From Devosia yakushimensis (GTDB lineage: Bacteria > Pseudomonadota > Alphaproteobacteria > Rhizobiales > Devosiaceae): a DNA stretch of 64,000 nucleotides. Position 1 is the stretch's first letter; every line of letters begins with the position of its first letter. The position numbers were made by a program, and so were the translations under genes. Of this stretch, positions 16,257 to 23,925 are shown in pieces. The DNA lies in contig NZ_BSNG01000004.1 of the NCBI RefSeq assembly GCF_030159855.1, positions 248,001 to 312,000 of the forward strand, given 5' to 3'. The notes below the pieces were generated by a model. That model was not told the origin of the DNA and searched no databases. It saw only the letters and a program-made list of their open reading frames with translations.

Positions 16257-16392
16257 AGTGACCAGAAAATTGATCGCGGCGTGCGGCTCGTGTCCCTCTT
16301 GGCCCGCCACAGAGGCTTCCCACTCGCAAACTGCACGGGCTGCACACCCCGATCAATTTCCCGGCCTCTCCTCCCATGAGCGCCGCGACCCT

Positions 16393-16422
16393 GACCCGCC
16401 CGATTGTGGCGGGTCTTTTCTT
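16393..16422 (+). terminator. Strong intrinsic terminator 176 bp after amtB
   Basis: A perfect 8-bp stem GACCCGCC / GGCGGGTC with a 7-nt loop is followed at once by TTTTCTT. It is a textbook rho-independent terminator on the plus strand. The gene-free region between amtB and ftsK (16217-16773) holds this, the hairpin at 16225 and repeat A1; I see no further gene there. Confidence 0.85.
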
Positions 16423-16504
16423 GAACCGTGCTTTTGGCCATCCTGATCCGATCTATCCCATCCACCGGCTCTTGGAACCACCGATCCATCCCCCTCACCG
16501 ATGC

Positions 16505-16579
16505 TCCCTCGGGCTTGACCCGAGGGCCTCTCGCCACTTGTGCCGGGCTGAGAGTGGCCCTCGGGTCAAGCCCGAGGGA
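16505..16579. repeat. Family A fold-back repeat, copy A1 (miniature form)
   Basis: Two arms (16505-16528 and 16556-16579) are reverse complements of each other (CCTCGGGCTTGACCCGAGG core), and each arm is itself a small palindrome. The spacer of about 27 bp contains GCCACTTGTGCCGGG, similar to spacers in copies A2, A3, A6 and A7. Confidence 0.85.
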
Positions 16580-16773
16580 AAACCGTGGGTGGGAAGAGCT
16601 GGTGGGGAGAACCGGTGAAGGCAGGAAGATCGGTGGGTGGGAAATCCGCCGCGCAAAACAGCACACGCGCAAATGCCGCACCACCGCCCCATGGTTAGCC
16701 TTGGGTTAACCCGGTCCCGCTAGCATGACGGCAATTGGGCCCGGTCAGTTCCGGGCAGTATTGAGTTTGCCCC

Positions 16774-19518
16774 ATGCCCAGCCATCCCGCTCCCGTGCTC
16801 GATGAAATCCGGTCCCTGCCGCAGCGCGGCACCCGTAGCGGTGCCAAGGCCATGCCGGCGCCGCCGCCCGCTCTGTCGATTCGCATCCCGATGCGGCTGA
16901 TCGGCTTCGTGCTGCTGGGTCTGGTGGCGATATGCCTCGCCGCGCTCGCCTCCTGGTCGGTGGACGATCCGAGTTTTTCCTATGCCACCAGCAAGCCGCC
17001 GGCCAATTGGCTGGGCTTTCCCGGCTCAGCCATAGCCGACATCCTGTTCCAGACCCTGGGGCTTGCTTCGCTGGTGCTGATGGTGCCGCCGGCGCTGTGG
17101 GGCTGGGCCATGGTCCGCCGCCGCGTGCCGACAAATATGGGCCTGCGCCTCATCGGCTGGCTGGGCGCAACAATTCTGGGTGCCGGCGTCTTCGCCTTTG
17201 TCGCCATGCCGGAAACCTGGCCGCTGCCCACCGGGCTGGGCGGCCTGGCCGGCACCGGTTTCACCACCCTGGCCGCCATGATCACCGGCGCCCAGCCACA
17301 GGCTGTTACCGCCGCGCTCTTTGCCATCATCATCGCCGCGCCTGCTTTGGCCCTGTTCTGGATCGGCATGGGGCTGGGCAGCACGGTTTCGACGGCGCCG
17401 GGCAAGGCCCAGGCCGCCGCCGGCCGCAAGCCGGGCGCCGCACCGGCCGAAGCCGATGAGGAACCCGAATCCAATCCGATCATCGATATTGCTCTCGGCG
17501 CCATGGTCCATATGGGCTATTCGCTGCGCACCGCCTTCCGCCGCGCCCGCGCCAGCCACGCTGAAAAGCGGGCCGCCGATGCCGCCCCCTGGCGCGATGA
17601 CGAGGTCGAGCCGAGCATGGATGGCCGTGCGCCCACCGTCTCGCGCAACGAGCCGTCCATCGATGGTCCGGCCCAGCGCCGCATTCATTCGCCCAGCGCG
17701 CCGCAGGTCGAACCCGGCTTTGCCGCGCCAGGCGACGTGTCGCCCCGCATCAATGCCCGCCCCAGCTATGACGACACCGAACTCGATTATCCCGACGAAG
17801 CTGATGACGATTCGGTGCCCTTCGTGCCCGATGCGCCGCCGCCCCCGGCCGTGATCAATCACCGTCAGCAGGGCGATTCGCGCTTCCATCCCGCCGATCC
17901 GACCAAGCCGCGCGTCACCGCGCCCGCGCCGCGTCCCGTGCCGGGCAATCGCATGGCGCGCGAGGCCCAGACCTCCTTCCTCGACGAGCCCGGCGGGTTC
18001 GAACTGCCCCCGCTGAGCCTGCTCGCCGAGCCGCGCCACAAGGGCCCTTCGCCCGAGCACGCGCCCGAGCGGCTTGAGGAAATGGCCCGCCAGCTCGAAG
18101 GCGTGCTGGAAGATTTCGGCGTCAAGGGTGACATCATCAATGTTCGCCCGGGTCCCGTCGTGACCCTGTTCGAACTCGAACCCGCGCCGGGCATCAAATC
18201 GAGCCGCGTCATCTCGCTGGCCGACGATATCGCCCGCTCCATGTCCGCCATATCAGCCCGCGTCGCCGTGGTGCCGGGCCGCAATGCCATTGGTATCGAA
18301 CTGCCCAACCAGAACCGCGAAACCGTCTATTTCCGCGAAATGCTGGCCAGCTCCGATTTCGAGAAGATGAAGGGCAAGCTGCCCATCTGCCTGGGCAAGA
18401 CCATTGGCGGCGAGCCGGTCATCGCCGATCTGGCGCGCATGCCCCACCTGCTCATCGCCGGCACCACCGGCTCGGGCAAGTCCGTGGGTATCAATACCTT
18501 TATTCTGTCGCTGCTCTACCAGATGACGCCCGAGCAGTGCCGCATGATCATGATCGATCCCAAGATGCTGGAACTCAGCATCTATGACGGCATCCCCCAT
18601 CTGCTGACCCCCGTCGTCACCGACCCGCAAAAGGCCGTCGTGGCGCTCAAATGGGCCGTGCGCGAGATGGAAGATCGCTATCGCAAGATGAGCAAGATCG
18701 GCGTCCGCAATATCGACGGCTTCAACCAGCGGGTGAACGAATCCAAGGCCGAGGGAAGGGTCATTACCCGTACGGTGCAGACCGGCTTTGACCGCGAGAC
18801 CGGCGAGGCGATTTTCGAGAGCGAGGAATTCGACCTCGAGCCCTTGCCCTATATCGTCGTTATCGTCGACGAAATGGCCGACCTGATGATGGTGGCCGGC
18901 AAGGACATTGAAGGGGCCATCCAGCGCCTCGCCCAGATGGCCCGCGCCGCCGGCATCCATATCATTACCGCCACACAGCGCCCCTCGGTCGACGTCATTA
19001 CCGGCACGATCAAGGCCAACTTCCCCACGCGTATCTCGTTCATGGTCACGTCCAAGATCGACAGCCGCACCATCCTGGGCGAGCAGGGCGCCGAGCAGCT
19101 GCTGGGCAATGGCGACATGCTCTATATGGCCTCGGGCGGCCGCACCAAGCGCCTGCACGGACCCTTCGTCTCCGATGGTGAAGTGGAAGCGGTGGTCAAC
19201 CATCTCAAGAGCCAGGGCACGCCCGACTATCTCGATTCCATCACCGCGGATGACGAGGAAGGCGGCGAATTCGGTGGCGACAGCGATGGCGGCGGCGACG
19301 ATTATGCCGGCTCGGGCGACGAGCTTTACGACAAGGCCGTCCATATCGTGCTGTCAGACAAGAAGGCCTCCACCTCCTATATCCAGCGCCGTCTCGCCAT
19401 CGGCTACAACAAGGCGGCGACGCTGATCGAGCGCATGGAACGCGAAGGCGTCATCAGCCAGGCCAACCATGCCGGCAAGCGCGAAATCCTGGTGGGCAAC
19501 AACGCCGACGGGTATTAG
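16774..19518 (+). CDS. ftsK: DNA translocase FtsK
   Basis: A 914-residue cell-division translocase. Four hydrophobic segments lie at about residues 36-210, followed by an acidic, proline-rich linker to about residue 430. The RecA-like motor has Walker A GTTGSGKSVGIN (about 563) and Walker B YIVVIVDEMADLM (about 690). The C-terminal 60 residues (KASTSYIQRRLAIGYNKAA, then GVISQANHAGKREIL) are the gamma winged helix that reads KOPS sequences and contacts XerD. It pumps chromosome termini through the septum. It appears to be a single-gene unit. Confidence 0.96.
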   Translation: MPSHPAPVLDEIRSLPQRGTRSGAKAMPAPPPALSIRIPMRLIGFVLLGLVAICLAALASWSVDDPSFSYATSKPPANWLGFPGSAIADILFQTLGLASLVLMVPPALWGWAMVRRRVPTNMGLRLIGWLGATILGAGVFAFVAMPETWPLPTGLGGLAGTGFTTLAAMITGAQPQAVTAALFAIIIAAPALALFWIGMGLGSTVSTAPGKAQAAAGRKPGAAPAEADEEPESNPIIDIALGAMVHMGYSLRTAFRRARASHAEKRAADAAPWRDDEVEPSMDGRAPTVSRNEPSIDGPAQRRIHSPSAPQVEPGFAAPGDVSPRINARPSYDDTELDYPDEADDDSVPFVPDAPPPPAVINHRQQGDSRFHPADPTKPRVTAPAPRPVPGNRMAREAQTSFLDEPGGFELPPLSLLAEPRHKGPSPEHAPERLEEMARQLEGVLEDFGVKGDIINVRPGPVVTLFELEPAPGIKSSRVISLADDIARSMSAISARVAVVPGRNAIGIELPNQNRETVYFREMLASSDFEKMKGKLPICLGKTIGGEPVIADLARMPHLLIAGTTGSGKSVGINTFILSLLYQMTPEQCRMIMIDPKMLELSIYDGIPHLLTPVVTDPQKAVVALKWAVREMEDRYRKMSKIGVRNIDGFNQRVNESKAEGRVITRTVQTGFDRETGEAIFESEEFDLEPLPYIVVIVDEMADLMMVAGKDIEGAIQRLAQMARAAGIHIITATQRPSVDVITGTIKANFPTRISFMVTSKIDSRTILGEQGAEQLLGNGDMLYMASGGRTKRLHGPFVSDGEVEAVVNHLKSQGTPDYLDSITADDEEGGEFGGDSDGGGDDYAGSGDELYDKAVHIVLSDKKASTSYIQRRLAIGYNKAATLIERMEREGVISQANHAGKREILVGNNADGY

Positions 19519-19537
19519 GCTCATCGATTGCCACAAC

Positions 19538-19563
19538 GTCATTCCCGCGCAGGCGGGAATGAC
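19538..19563. repeat. Family B palindrome, solo (B1)
   Basis: A near-perfect palindrome whose arms are GTCATTCCCGC / GCGGGAATGAC around a short centre, 20 bp after the ftsK stop. It is the end unit of the longer family B elements found elsewhere in the window and could also act as a hairpin for the ftsK mRNA. Confidence 0.75.
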
Positions 19564-19621
19564 GCTGCGTGTGCGAGCAATTTCCGCCGCGTCAGGCAGC
19601 GTGCCCCACCAGACTCGACTC

Positions 19622-19659
19622 TATTTCAGTTTCAACTTATATAAGTGAAAACTGAAATA
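19622..19659 (+). promoter_or_regulatory. 38-bp palindromic operator upstream of the SRPBCC-ArsR pair
   Basis: The two 19-bp halves are reverse complements at 17 of 19 positions: TATTTCAGTTT on the left, AAACTGAAATA on the right, and the perfect centre ACTTATATAAGT. It ends directly at the AAGGAG ribosome site of the gene at 19672. The AT-rich centre could include the -10 element. The likely binder is the ArsR-type repressor encoded by the second gene (autoregulation, inferred). Confidence 0.72.
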
Positions 19660-19671
19660 AGGAGTGGACGC

Positions 19672-20316
19672 ATGGCCTTCGATATTGCGGCGCATCTGGG
19701 CGCCATAAAGCGCGAAGTGCGCGATCTGGAAATTGACGGGCAGCCGGGCAAGGTAATTGTCGCCTCGCGGCTCTATGATACCACGCCGGCCGATCTGTGG
19801 GATGCCCTTACCCGCCCCGAGCGAATCAGCCGCTGGTTCGCGCCCGTCTCGGGCGAACTGAAGCTGGGTGGGCGCTATGCCATCGAAGGCAATGCCAGCG
19901 GGACGATCACATCGTGCGAGCCGCAGAAACGGGCGGAGCTGACCTGGGAATTCGGTGGCTATACCAGCTGGGTCAATTTCAGCATTGCCCCTGCCGAGGG
20001 CGGTACGCTGCTGGTGCTTGAGCATATCGCCCATTTCAGCCCGCACTGGACCCAATTTGGCGCCGGAGCCGGCGGGGTTGGCTGGGAACTGGGCCTGCTG
20101 GGCCTTGCCGAGCATTTAAAGCGCCCCGCCGAGGATGTCCGGGCCGAAGGCGTCAATGGCTGGGAAACCTCCCCCGAAGGCCTGGATCTGGTGCGCCAGG
20201 CCAGCACCGGCTGGGGCGAGGCTGAAATCGCCGCCGGCGAGGACCGCGAACAGGCGCTCAAGGCCGCCGAAGCCACGCGGCGCTTCTATTCGGGCGAACC
20301 GCCGCTGGAGAGCTGA
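19672..20316 (+). CDS. SRPBCC (AHSA1/START-like) family protein
   Basis: A 214-residue protein with a START/Bet v1-like hydrophobic pocket fold, recognised by LYDTTPADLWDALTRPERISRWF (given here as DLWDALTRPE and ISRWFAPV), GTITSCEP and LVLEHIAHF. AHSA1-type proteins bind hydrophobic ligands or act as activators; the substrate is unknown. The ATG at 19672 follows AAGGAG by 9 bp. The stop overlaps the start of the ArsR gene (TGATG). Paired ArsR + SRPBCC genes are common in Hyphomicrobiales, with ArsR repressing the operon until an unknown signal appears. Confidence 0.88.
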   Translation: MAFDIAAHLGAIKREVRDLEIDGQPGKVIVASRLYDTTPADLWDALTRPERISRWFAPVSGELKLGGRYAIEGNASGTITSCEPQKRAELTWEFGGYTSWVNFSIAPAEGGTLLVLEHIAHFSPHWTQFGAGAGGVGWELGLLGLAEHLKRPAEDVRAEGVNGWETSPEGLDLVRQASTGWGEAEIAAGEDREQALKAAEATRRFYSGEPPLES

Positions 20317-20654
20317 TGCACGCCTTCGATGTCCTGGGCGACCCTGTTCGCCGCCGTATCCTGGAACTGCTGTCCGATCGCGAGCACAGCTCGGGCGACG
20401 TGGTGGCGGTGATTTCAGCCGAATTCGGCATTTCGCAAGCCGGTGTCAGCCAGCATCTCAAGGTCTTGCGCGATGCCGGCTTCGCCCGGGTACGCCCCGA
20501 AGGCACGCGCCGCGTCTATGTGCTCGATGCCACGCCCCTGCGCGATATCGACGATTGGCTGGAGCGCTTCCGCGTCTTCTGGCCGCACAAGCTCGACGCC
20601 CTCGCCACCGAAATCGCCCGCGGCAAGAAGGCGCGTGGTGATTTCAGCGACTAG
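20316..20654 (+). CDS. ArsR-family (SdpR-like) winged-helix repressor
   Basis: A 112-residue regulator with the motif DVLGDPVRRRILELLSDRE, the recognition helix in FGISQAGVSQHLKVLRDAGF and the wing VRPEGTRRVYVLD. No ArsR cysteine box (ELCVCDL) is present, so it probably senses something other than metal, as SdpR-type members do. It overlaps the SRPBCC gene by one base and its 3' end overlaps the convergent RidA-like gene by 4 bp. Its probable operator is the 38-bp palindrome at 19622. Confidence 0.9.
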   Translation: MHAFDVLGDPVRRRILELLSDREHSSGDVVAVISAEFGISQAGVSQHLKVLRDAGFARVRPEGTRRVYVLDATPLRDIDDWLERFRVFWPHKLDALATEIARGKKARGDFSD

Positions 20655-21037
20655 GCTTGGCGCATTGCCACCGCTTCGATTTCGACCAGGAAATCGGGCG
20701 AGGCGAGCGCCTGGACGAAAACCAGGCTGGAGGCCGGTGGCGGCACCGGCAGCAGCGGCCCCGCCGCCGCCCGATAGGCATTGATGTCAATGCCCGCGAC
20801 CAGAAAGATCGTATATTTGACCACGTCGGCGCGGGTCATATCCGCGCCTGCCAGTACGCGGTCGATATTGGCGATAACAGCCTGCACCTGCGCTTCAATG
20901 CCTTTGGCAATGCTGCCATCGGGCAGGGCACCCACCTGGCCCGAAATGTAAAGCATGCGGGCGGGCGTCGCGATCTCGACGCCATGGCTATAGGCCGGCG
21001 AAACCATCATGCCATCGGGATTGAACTTGCGGACCAT
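20651..21037 (-). CDS. RidA-family protein without the deaminase arginine
   Basis: A 128-residue member of the Rid/YjgF/UK114 family: YISGQVGALPDG, IANIDRVLAGADMTRADVVK and the C-terminal VEIEAVA are diagnostic. RidA hydrolyses reactive 2-aminoacrylate and similar imines. The substrate-binding arginine, normally in PAR(S/T) before the TVxV strand, is replaced here: the sequence reads PPASSLVFVQAL. It therefore probably belongs to a Rid subgroup lacking canonical imine deaminase activity. It is convergent with, and overlaps by 4 bp, the ArsR gene. Confidence 0.88.
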   Translation of the reverse strand: MVRKFNPDGMMVSPAYSHGVEIATPARMLYISGQVGALPDGSIAKGIEAQVQAVIANIDRVLAGADMTRADVVKYTIFLVAGIDINAYRAAAGPLLPVPPPASSLVFVQALASPDFLVEIEAVAMRQA

Positions 21038-21049
21038 GCCTGTTCTCCC

Positions 21050-21355
21050 TTAGCGGCAAACCGGCTCGCCCACTGCGAGGGCGAATTCGCGCGGACCGGC
21101 CCAACCTTCGCCGTGAGTGTTGGGTACATCGACGATCTTGACCTCGAGCGTGCAGGCGCCCCCGGTGACGCGGTAGAGATCGGGTTCGACATATTCAATG
21201 GCGCTGATCCCCTCGACGCCAAAGGCATCGGCCACCTCATTGTCGGCGAGGATCGCCTGCAATTCCCTTTGCCGCTGATATTGCGGCGGCAGCGCCGCCA
21301 GGGCGGGCAGGGTGGTAATGGCGACCAAGGCCATGGCAAACAACAAGCGATGCAT
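21050..21355 (-). CDS. Small secreted protein of unknown function
   Basis: A 101-residue protein with a clear signal peptide (residues about 1-21, LLFAMALVAITTLPALAALP). The mature part is about 80 residues with two cysteines (one in TGGACTLEVKIV, one in the terminal VCR), which could form a disulfide in the periplasm. I recognise no family. It sits 12 bp upstream of the RidA-like gene on the same strand, so they may share a transcript. A longer frame to 21988 overlaps lolA and is rejected. Confidence 0.6.
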   Translation of the reverse strand: MHRLLFAMALVAITTLPALAALPPQYQRQRELQAILADNEVADAFGVEGISAIEYVEPDLYRVTGGACTLEVKIVDVPNTHGEGWAGPREFALAVGEPVCR

Positions 21356-21487
21356 CACTCTCTCCCAATCTCCGGCATGACCATGGCGCGGCCGGATGAA
21401 CCAGCTGTGAATGCAACCTTCCACCTGTTGCCGCAATTGTTTTCTAGCTAGGTTCTCTTCGACTTCAGCCAGGAACAGAGATTTTTC

Positions 21488-22120
21488 ATGATTCGCCGCG
21501 ATGCCCTGCTGCTCGGTCTTTCCACCGTTTTTGCCCTGAGCCTGCCTGCTTTGGCGCTCGATCGTGCGCTGACGCCTGAGGAACAGCAGCTGATTGCCAA
21601 TATCAACCAGCACAATTCGGCGATCCGCACCATGGCCGGCCGGTTCCTGCAGATCGATACCAATGGCGGGCGCACCGAGGGGACCTTCTTCCTCGAACGC
21701 CCAGACAAGGTGCGTTTCCGCTACAATCCGCCCAGCCGCGAGGAAATCGTCTCGGTGGGCCGCGGCTTCTACGTCCTCAATCGCAAGGACGAGACCTATT
21801 ACGCCTATCCGCAGGACACCATTCCGCTGCGCCAGTTCCTGGGCGACAATATCAACCTGCTCAATGCCAATGTGGTCAATATCACCAATTCGGACGGCTA
21901 TATGTCGATCACCGTGGTCGATGAAACCGTGGCCGGCACGGTGCAGGTCTCGCTGATTTTCGACACCCAGACCCTCGATCTGGCGCAATGGAGCCTGGTC
22001 GAGCCCAGCGGGGCCGAGCTGACCTTTTCACTCTATGACGTGGAAAAAGGCGTCGACATCCCCCGCGCCTTCTTCTCCATTCCGGCAACCTACAAGGGCC
22101 TCGATCCCTCGACGCGGTAA
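21488..22120 (+). CDS. lolA: Outer-membrane lipoprotein carrier protein LolA family
   Basis: A 210-residue periplasmic protein with a signal peptide (residues 1-23, SLPALALDRAL). It has the LolA pattern: INQHNSAIRTMAGRFLQID, then GTFFLERPDKVRFRYNPPSREEIVSVG and IPLRQFL, forming the half-barrel that shields lipoprotein acyl chains. LolA carries lipoproteins from LolCDE to the outer membrane; Hyphomicrobiales members often lie close to ftsK, as here (about 2 kb downstream). AGGAACAGAGATTTTTC precedes the ATG. Confidence 0.87.
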   Translation: MIRRDALLLGLSTVFALSLPALALDRALTPEEQQLIANINQHNSAIRTMAGRFLQIDTNGGRTEGTFFLERPDKVRFRYNPPSREEIVSVGRGFYVLNRKDETYYAYPQDTIPLRQFLGDNINLLNANVVNITNSDGYMSITVVDETVAGTVQVSLIFDTQTLDLAQWSLVEPSGAELTFSLYDVEKGVDIPRAFFSIPATYKGLDPSTR

Positions 22121-22155
22121 GATCAGGCACCAAAGGTTCGTAGAACCCGATGCGC

Positions 22156-22179
22156 CTCCCTCCCCCTTGAGGGGAGGGG
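22156..22179. repeat. Family C fold-back repeat, single hairpin
   Basis: CCTCCCCCTTGAGGGGAGG palindrome between convergent lolA and uppP. It is the same unit as at 12.9, 52.7 and 62.2 kb and could serve as a bidirectional mRNA end. Confidence 0.7.
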
Positions 22180-22215
22180 ATTAGATCGTGGCTGGCGAGG
22201 CGTCGCGGAAGGCCC

Positions 22216-23028
22216 CTATCGCCCAAACGCCAAAATCGCCACCAGGCCCGCGCCGCCGACCAGGATGCGCCACCAGGCGAAGGGGGCAAATCCGTGCTTT
22301 GTGACAAAGCCCAGCAGGTATTTGACCACGATCGCGCCCACCACGAACGAGGCGGCAAAGCCGATGGCGATATTGAGGCCCAGGCTCATATCGATCAGCT
22401 CGCGGCTCTTGTAGAGATCGTAGCCGAAGGCGCCCACCATGATGGGCAGGGCGATGAAGAAGGTGAATTCGGCAGCGCTCCGCTTGGTCGCGCCGAACAG
22501 CATGGCACCCACCACGGTCGAGCCCGAGCGTGACACGCCAGGAATGAGGCTGAGCATCTGGAACAGCCCCACGATCAGCGCCATGTGCCAGGGAAAATCA
22601 TAGATATCGTCGTATTTTTCCTGCTTGGGCATGCGATCGACGATGAGCAGGATAATGCCCCCGATCACCAGGCTGATGCAGATGACGAGCGGGGATTCGT
22701 AGATGACCTGCTGGATATAGTCGCGCGCCAGCACACCCGCGACGATGGCGGGCAGACAGGCCAGGATCACCGCCAGTGCGAAGCGCCAGGCATAGGCTTT
22801 GCCGGTCAGCGCGTCGCGGATCAACAGGCCCAGCTTGGCGAAATAGACCGTGATCACGGCCAGGATCGCCCCGAGCTGGATCAGCACGATAAAGGTCGCC
22901 GGCTGGCTCAGGCCGAAAAAATGACCGGCCAACAGCAGGTGACCGGTGGAACTGACGGGCAGGAATTCGGTAAGGCCTTCGAGGATTCCAAGGATCAGCG
23001 GCACAAAAAGACCTTGATCGACGTTCAT
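22216..23028 (-). CDS. uppP: Undecaprenyl-diphosphate phosphatase UppP (BacA)
   Basis: A 270-residue membrane enzyme with about eight hydrophobic segments. Motif 1 is LEGLTEFLPVSSTGHLLL and motif 2 is PGVSRSGSTVVGAM, the two conserved inverted-topology active-site motifs of UppP. It dephosphorylates undecaprenyl pyrophosphate so the carrier can be reused for peptidoglycan and envelope glycans; loss causes bacitracin sensitivity. The ATG at 23028 follows TAGGAG by 7 bp; a longer frame to 23154 lacks support. It is divergent from the FzlA-like gene. Confidence 0.95.
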   Translation of the reverse strand: MNVDQGLFVPLILGILEGLTEFLPVSSTGHLLLAGHFFGLSQPATFIVLIQLGAILAVITVYFAKLGLLIRDALTGKAYAWRFALAVILACLPAIVAGVLARDYIQQVIYESPLVICISLVIGGIILLIVDRMPKQEKYDDIYDFPWHMALIVGLFQMLSLIPGVSRSGSTVVGAMLFGATKRSAAEFTFFIALPIMVGAFGYDLYKSRELIDMSLGLNIAIGFAASFVVGAIVVKYLLGFVTKHGFAPFAWWRILVGGAGLVAILAFGR

Positions 23029-23144
23029 TTGATCTCCTAAGTCATTCCGATGGGCCTCTCCCTCGCCAAGCTCTAGCGCTGTTCGCGCCATGCGCCAAGC
23101 CGCAGCGGGATGTGGGCTCCAAAACAACAAGAGCGCAATTGCCC

Positions 23145-23822
23145 ATGCCGACATTGCTCCACCATCCGCTGGACCCCTCTTCCCGCCTCATCCGCCTGAT
23201 GTGCGCCGAATATGGGGTGCCGCTCGATATGGAGGAGATCAAGCCATGGCTGCGCACGCCCGAATTGCTCGAACTCAATCCGGCCGCCACGCTCCCCATC
23301 TTCATGGGCGAAGATGACATTGCGGTGATCGGCATCCTGGCCAATATCCACACCATCGAGGATCTCTATACCCCCGCCGTCGTGGCCGGCCTGATCCCGG
23401 CCGATCCGGGCCCCCGCGCCGAAATGTGGCGGCTCATTGAATGGGTTATCTTCAAGCTCAATGACGAAGTGACCCGCTATGTGCTCGAGGAAAAGATCGT
23501 CAAGCGCGACCAGCGCGGCGCCACGCCCGATCCGGCCGTGCTGCGCGTGGCCAAGGCCAATCTCAATGAGCATATGCTCTATTTCAACTGGCTCTTCGCC
23601 ACCCGGTCCTGGCTGGCCGGCGACGCCATGACCCTGGCCGATTTCGCCCTCGCCGCCCATCTGTCGACGCTCGACTATCTGGGCGATATCGATTGGGGCA
23701 AGGCGGGGGAAACCCGCGACTGGTATTCCCGCATCAAATCCCGCCCCGCCTTCCGCACCCTGCTCAACGACCGTGTCGTCGCCATGCCGCCGCAACGGGG
23801 CTATGCCGATCTCGATTTCTAG
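23145..23822 (+). CDS. fzlA: GST-fold cell-division protein, FzlA-like
   Basis: A 225-residue glutathione-S-transferase-fold protein: thioredoxin-like N-terminus (LLHHPLDPSSRLIRLMCAEY), NPAATLPIF, helical C-terminal domain with DAMTLADFALAAHLSTLDYLG and a conserved tail ending YADLDF. That tail and the position just before queG and beside uppP match the alphaproteobacterial FtsZ-binding protein FzlA, which shapes FtsZ filaments and does not need glutathione. The assignment rests on tail and context; a catalytic GST remains possible. The ATG at 23145 fits the family start (MPTLLHHPL). Confidence 0.78.
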   Translation: MPTLLHHPLDPSSRLIRLMCAEYGVPLDMEEIKPWLRTPELLELNPAATLPIFMGEDDIAVIGILANIHTIEDLYTPAVVAGLIPADPGPRAEMWRLIEWVIFKLNDEVTRYVLEEKIVKRDQRGATPDPAVLRVAKANLNEHMLYFNWLFATRSWLAGDAMTLADFALAAHLSTLDYLGDIDWGKAGETRDWYSRIKSRPAFRTLLNDRVVAMPPQRGYADLDF

Positions 23823-23838
23823 ACGGCCAACCGCCATG

Positions 23839-23921
23839 CCATTCCCGCCAAAGCGGGAACCTTCGTTTGCAGACGCCGGTCTAGCTCATTAAACAGGGGT
23901 TCCCGCTTTCGCGGGAATGAC
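23839..23921. repeat. Family B fold-back repeat (B2)
   Basis: Outer arms CATTCCCGC...AGCGGGAA and TTCCCGCTTTCGCGGGAATGAC enclose about 40 bp. The right end runs directly into the queG start region, leaving only a few bases before the first ATG codons. Confidence 0.75.
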
Positions 23922-23925
23922 CCGG

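Noticed and set aside
21356..21988. Extending the small secreted protein at 21050 upstream on the minus strand
   Set aside because: The extension lies antisense to lolA, while the internal ATG gives a clean signal peptide.
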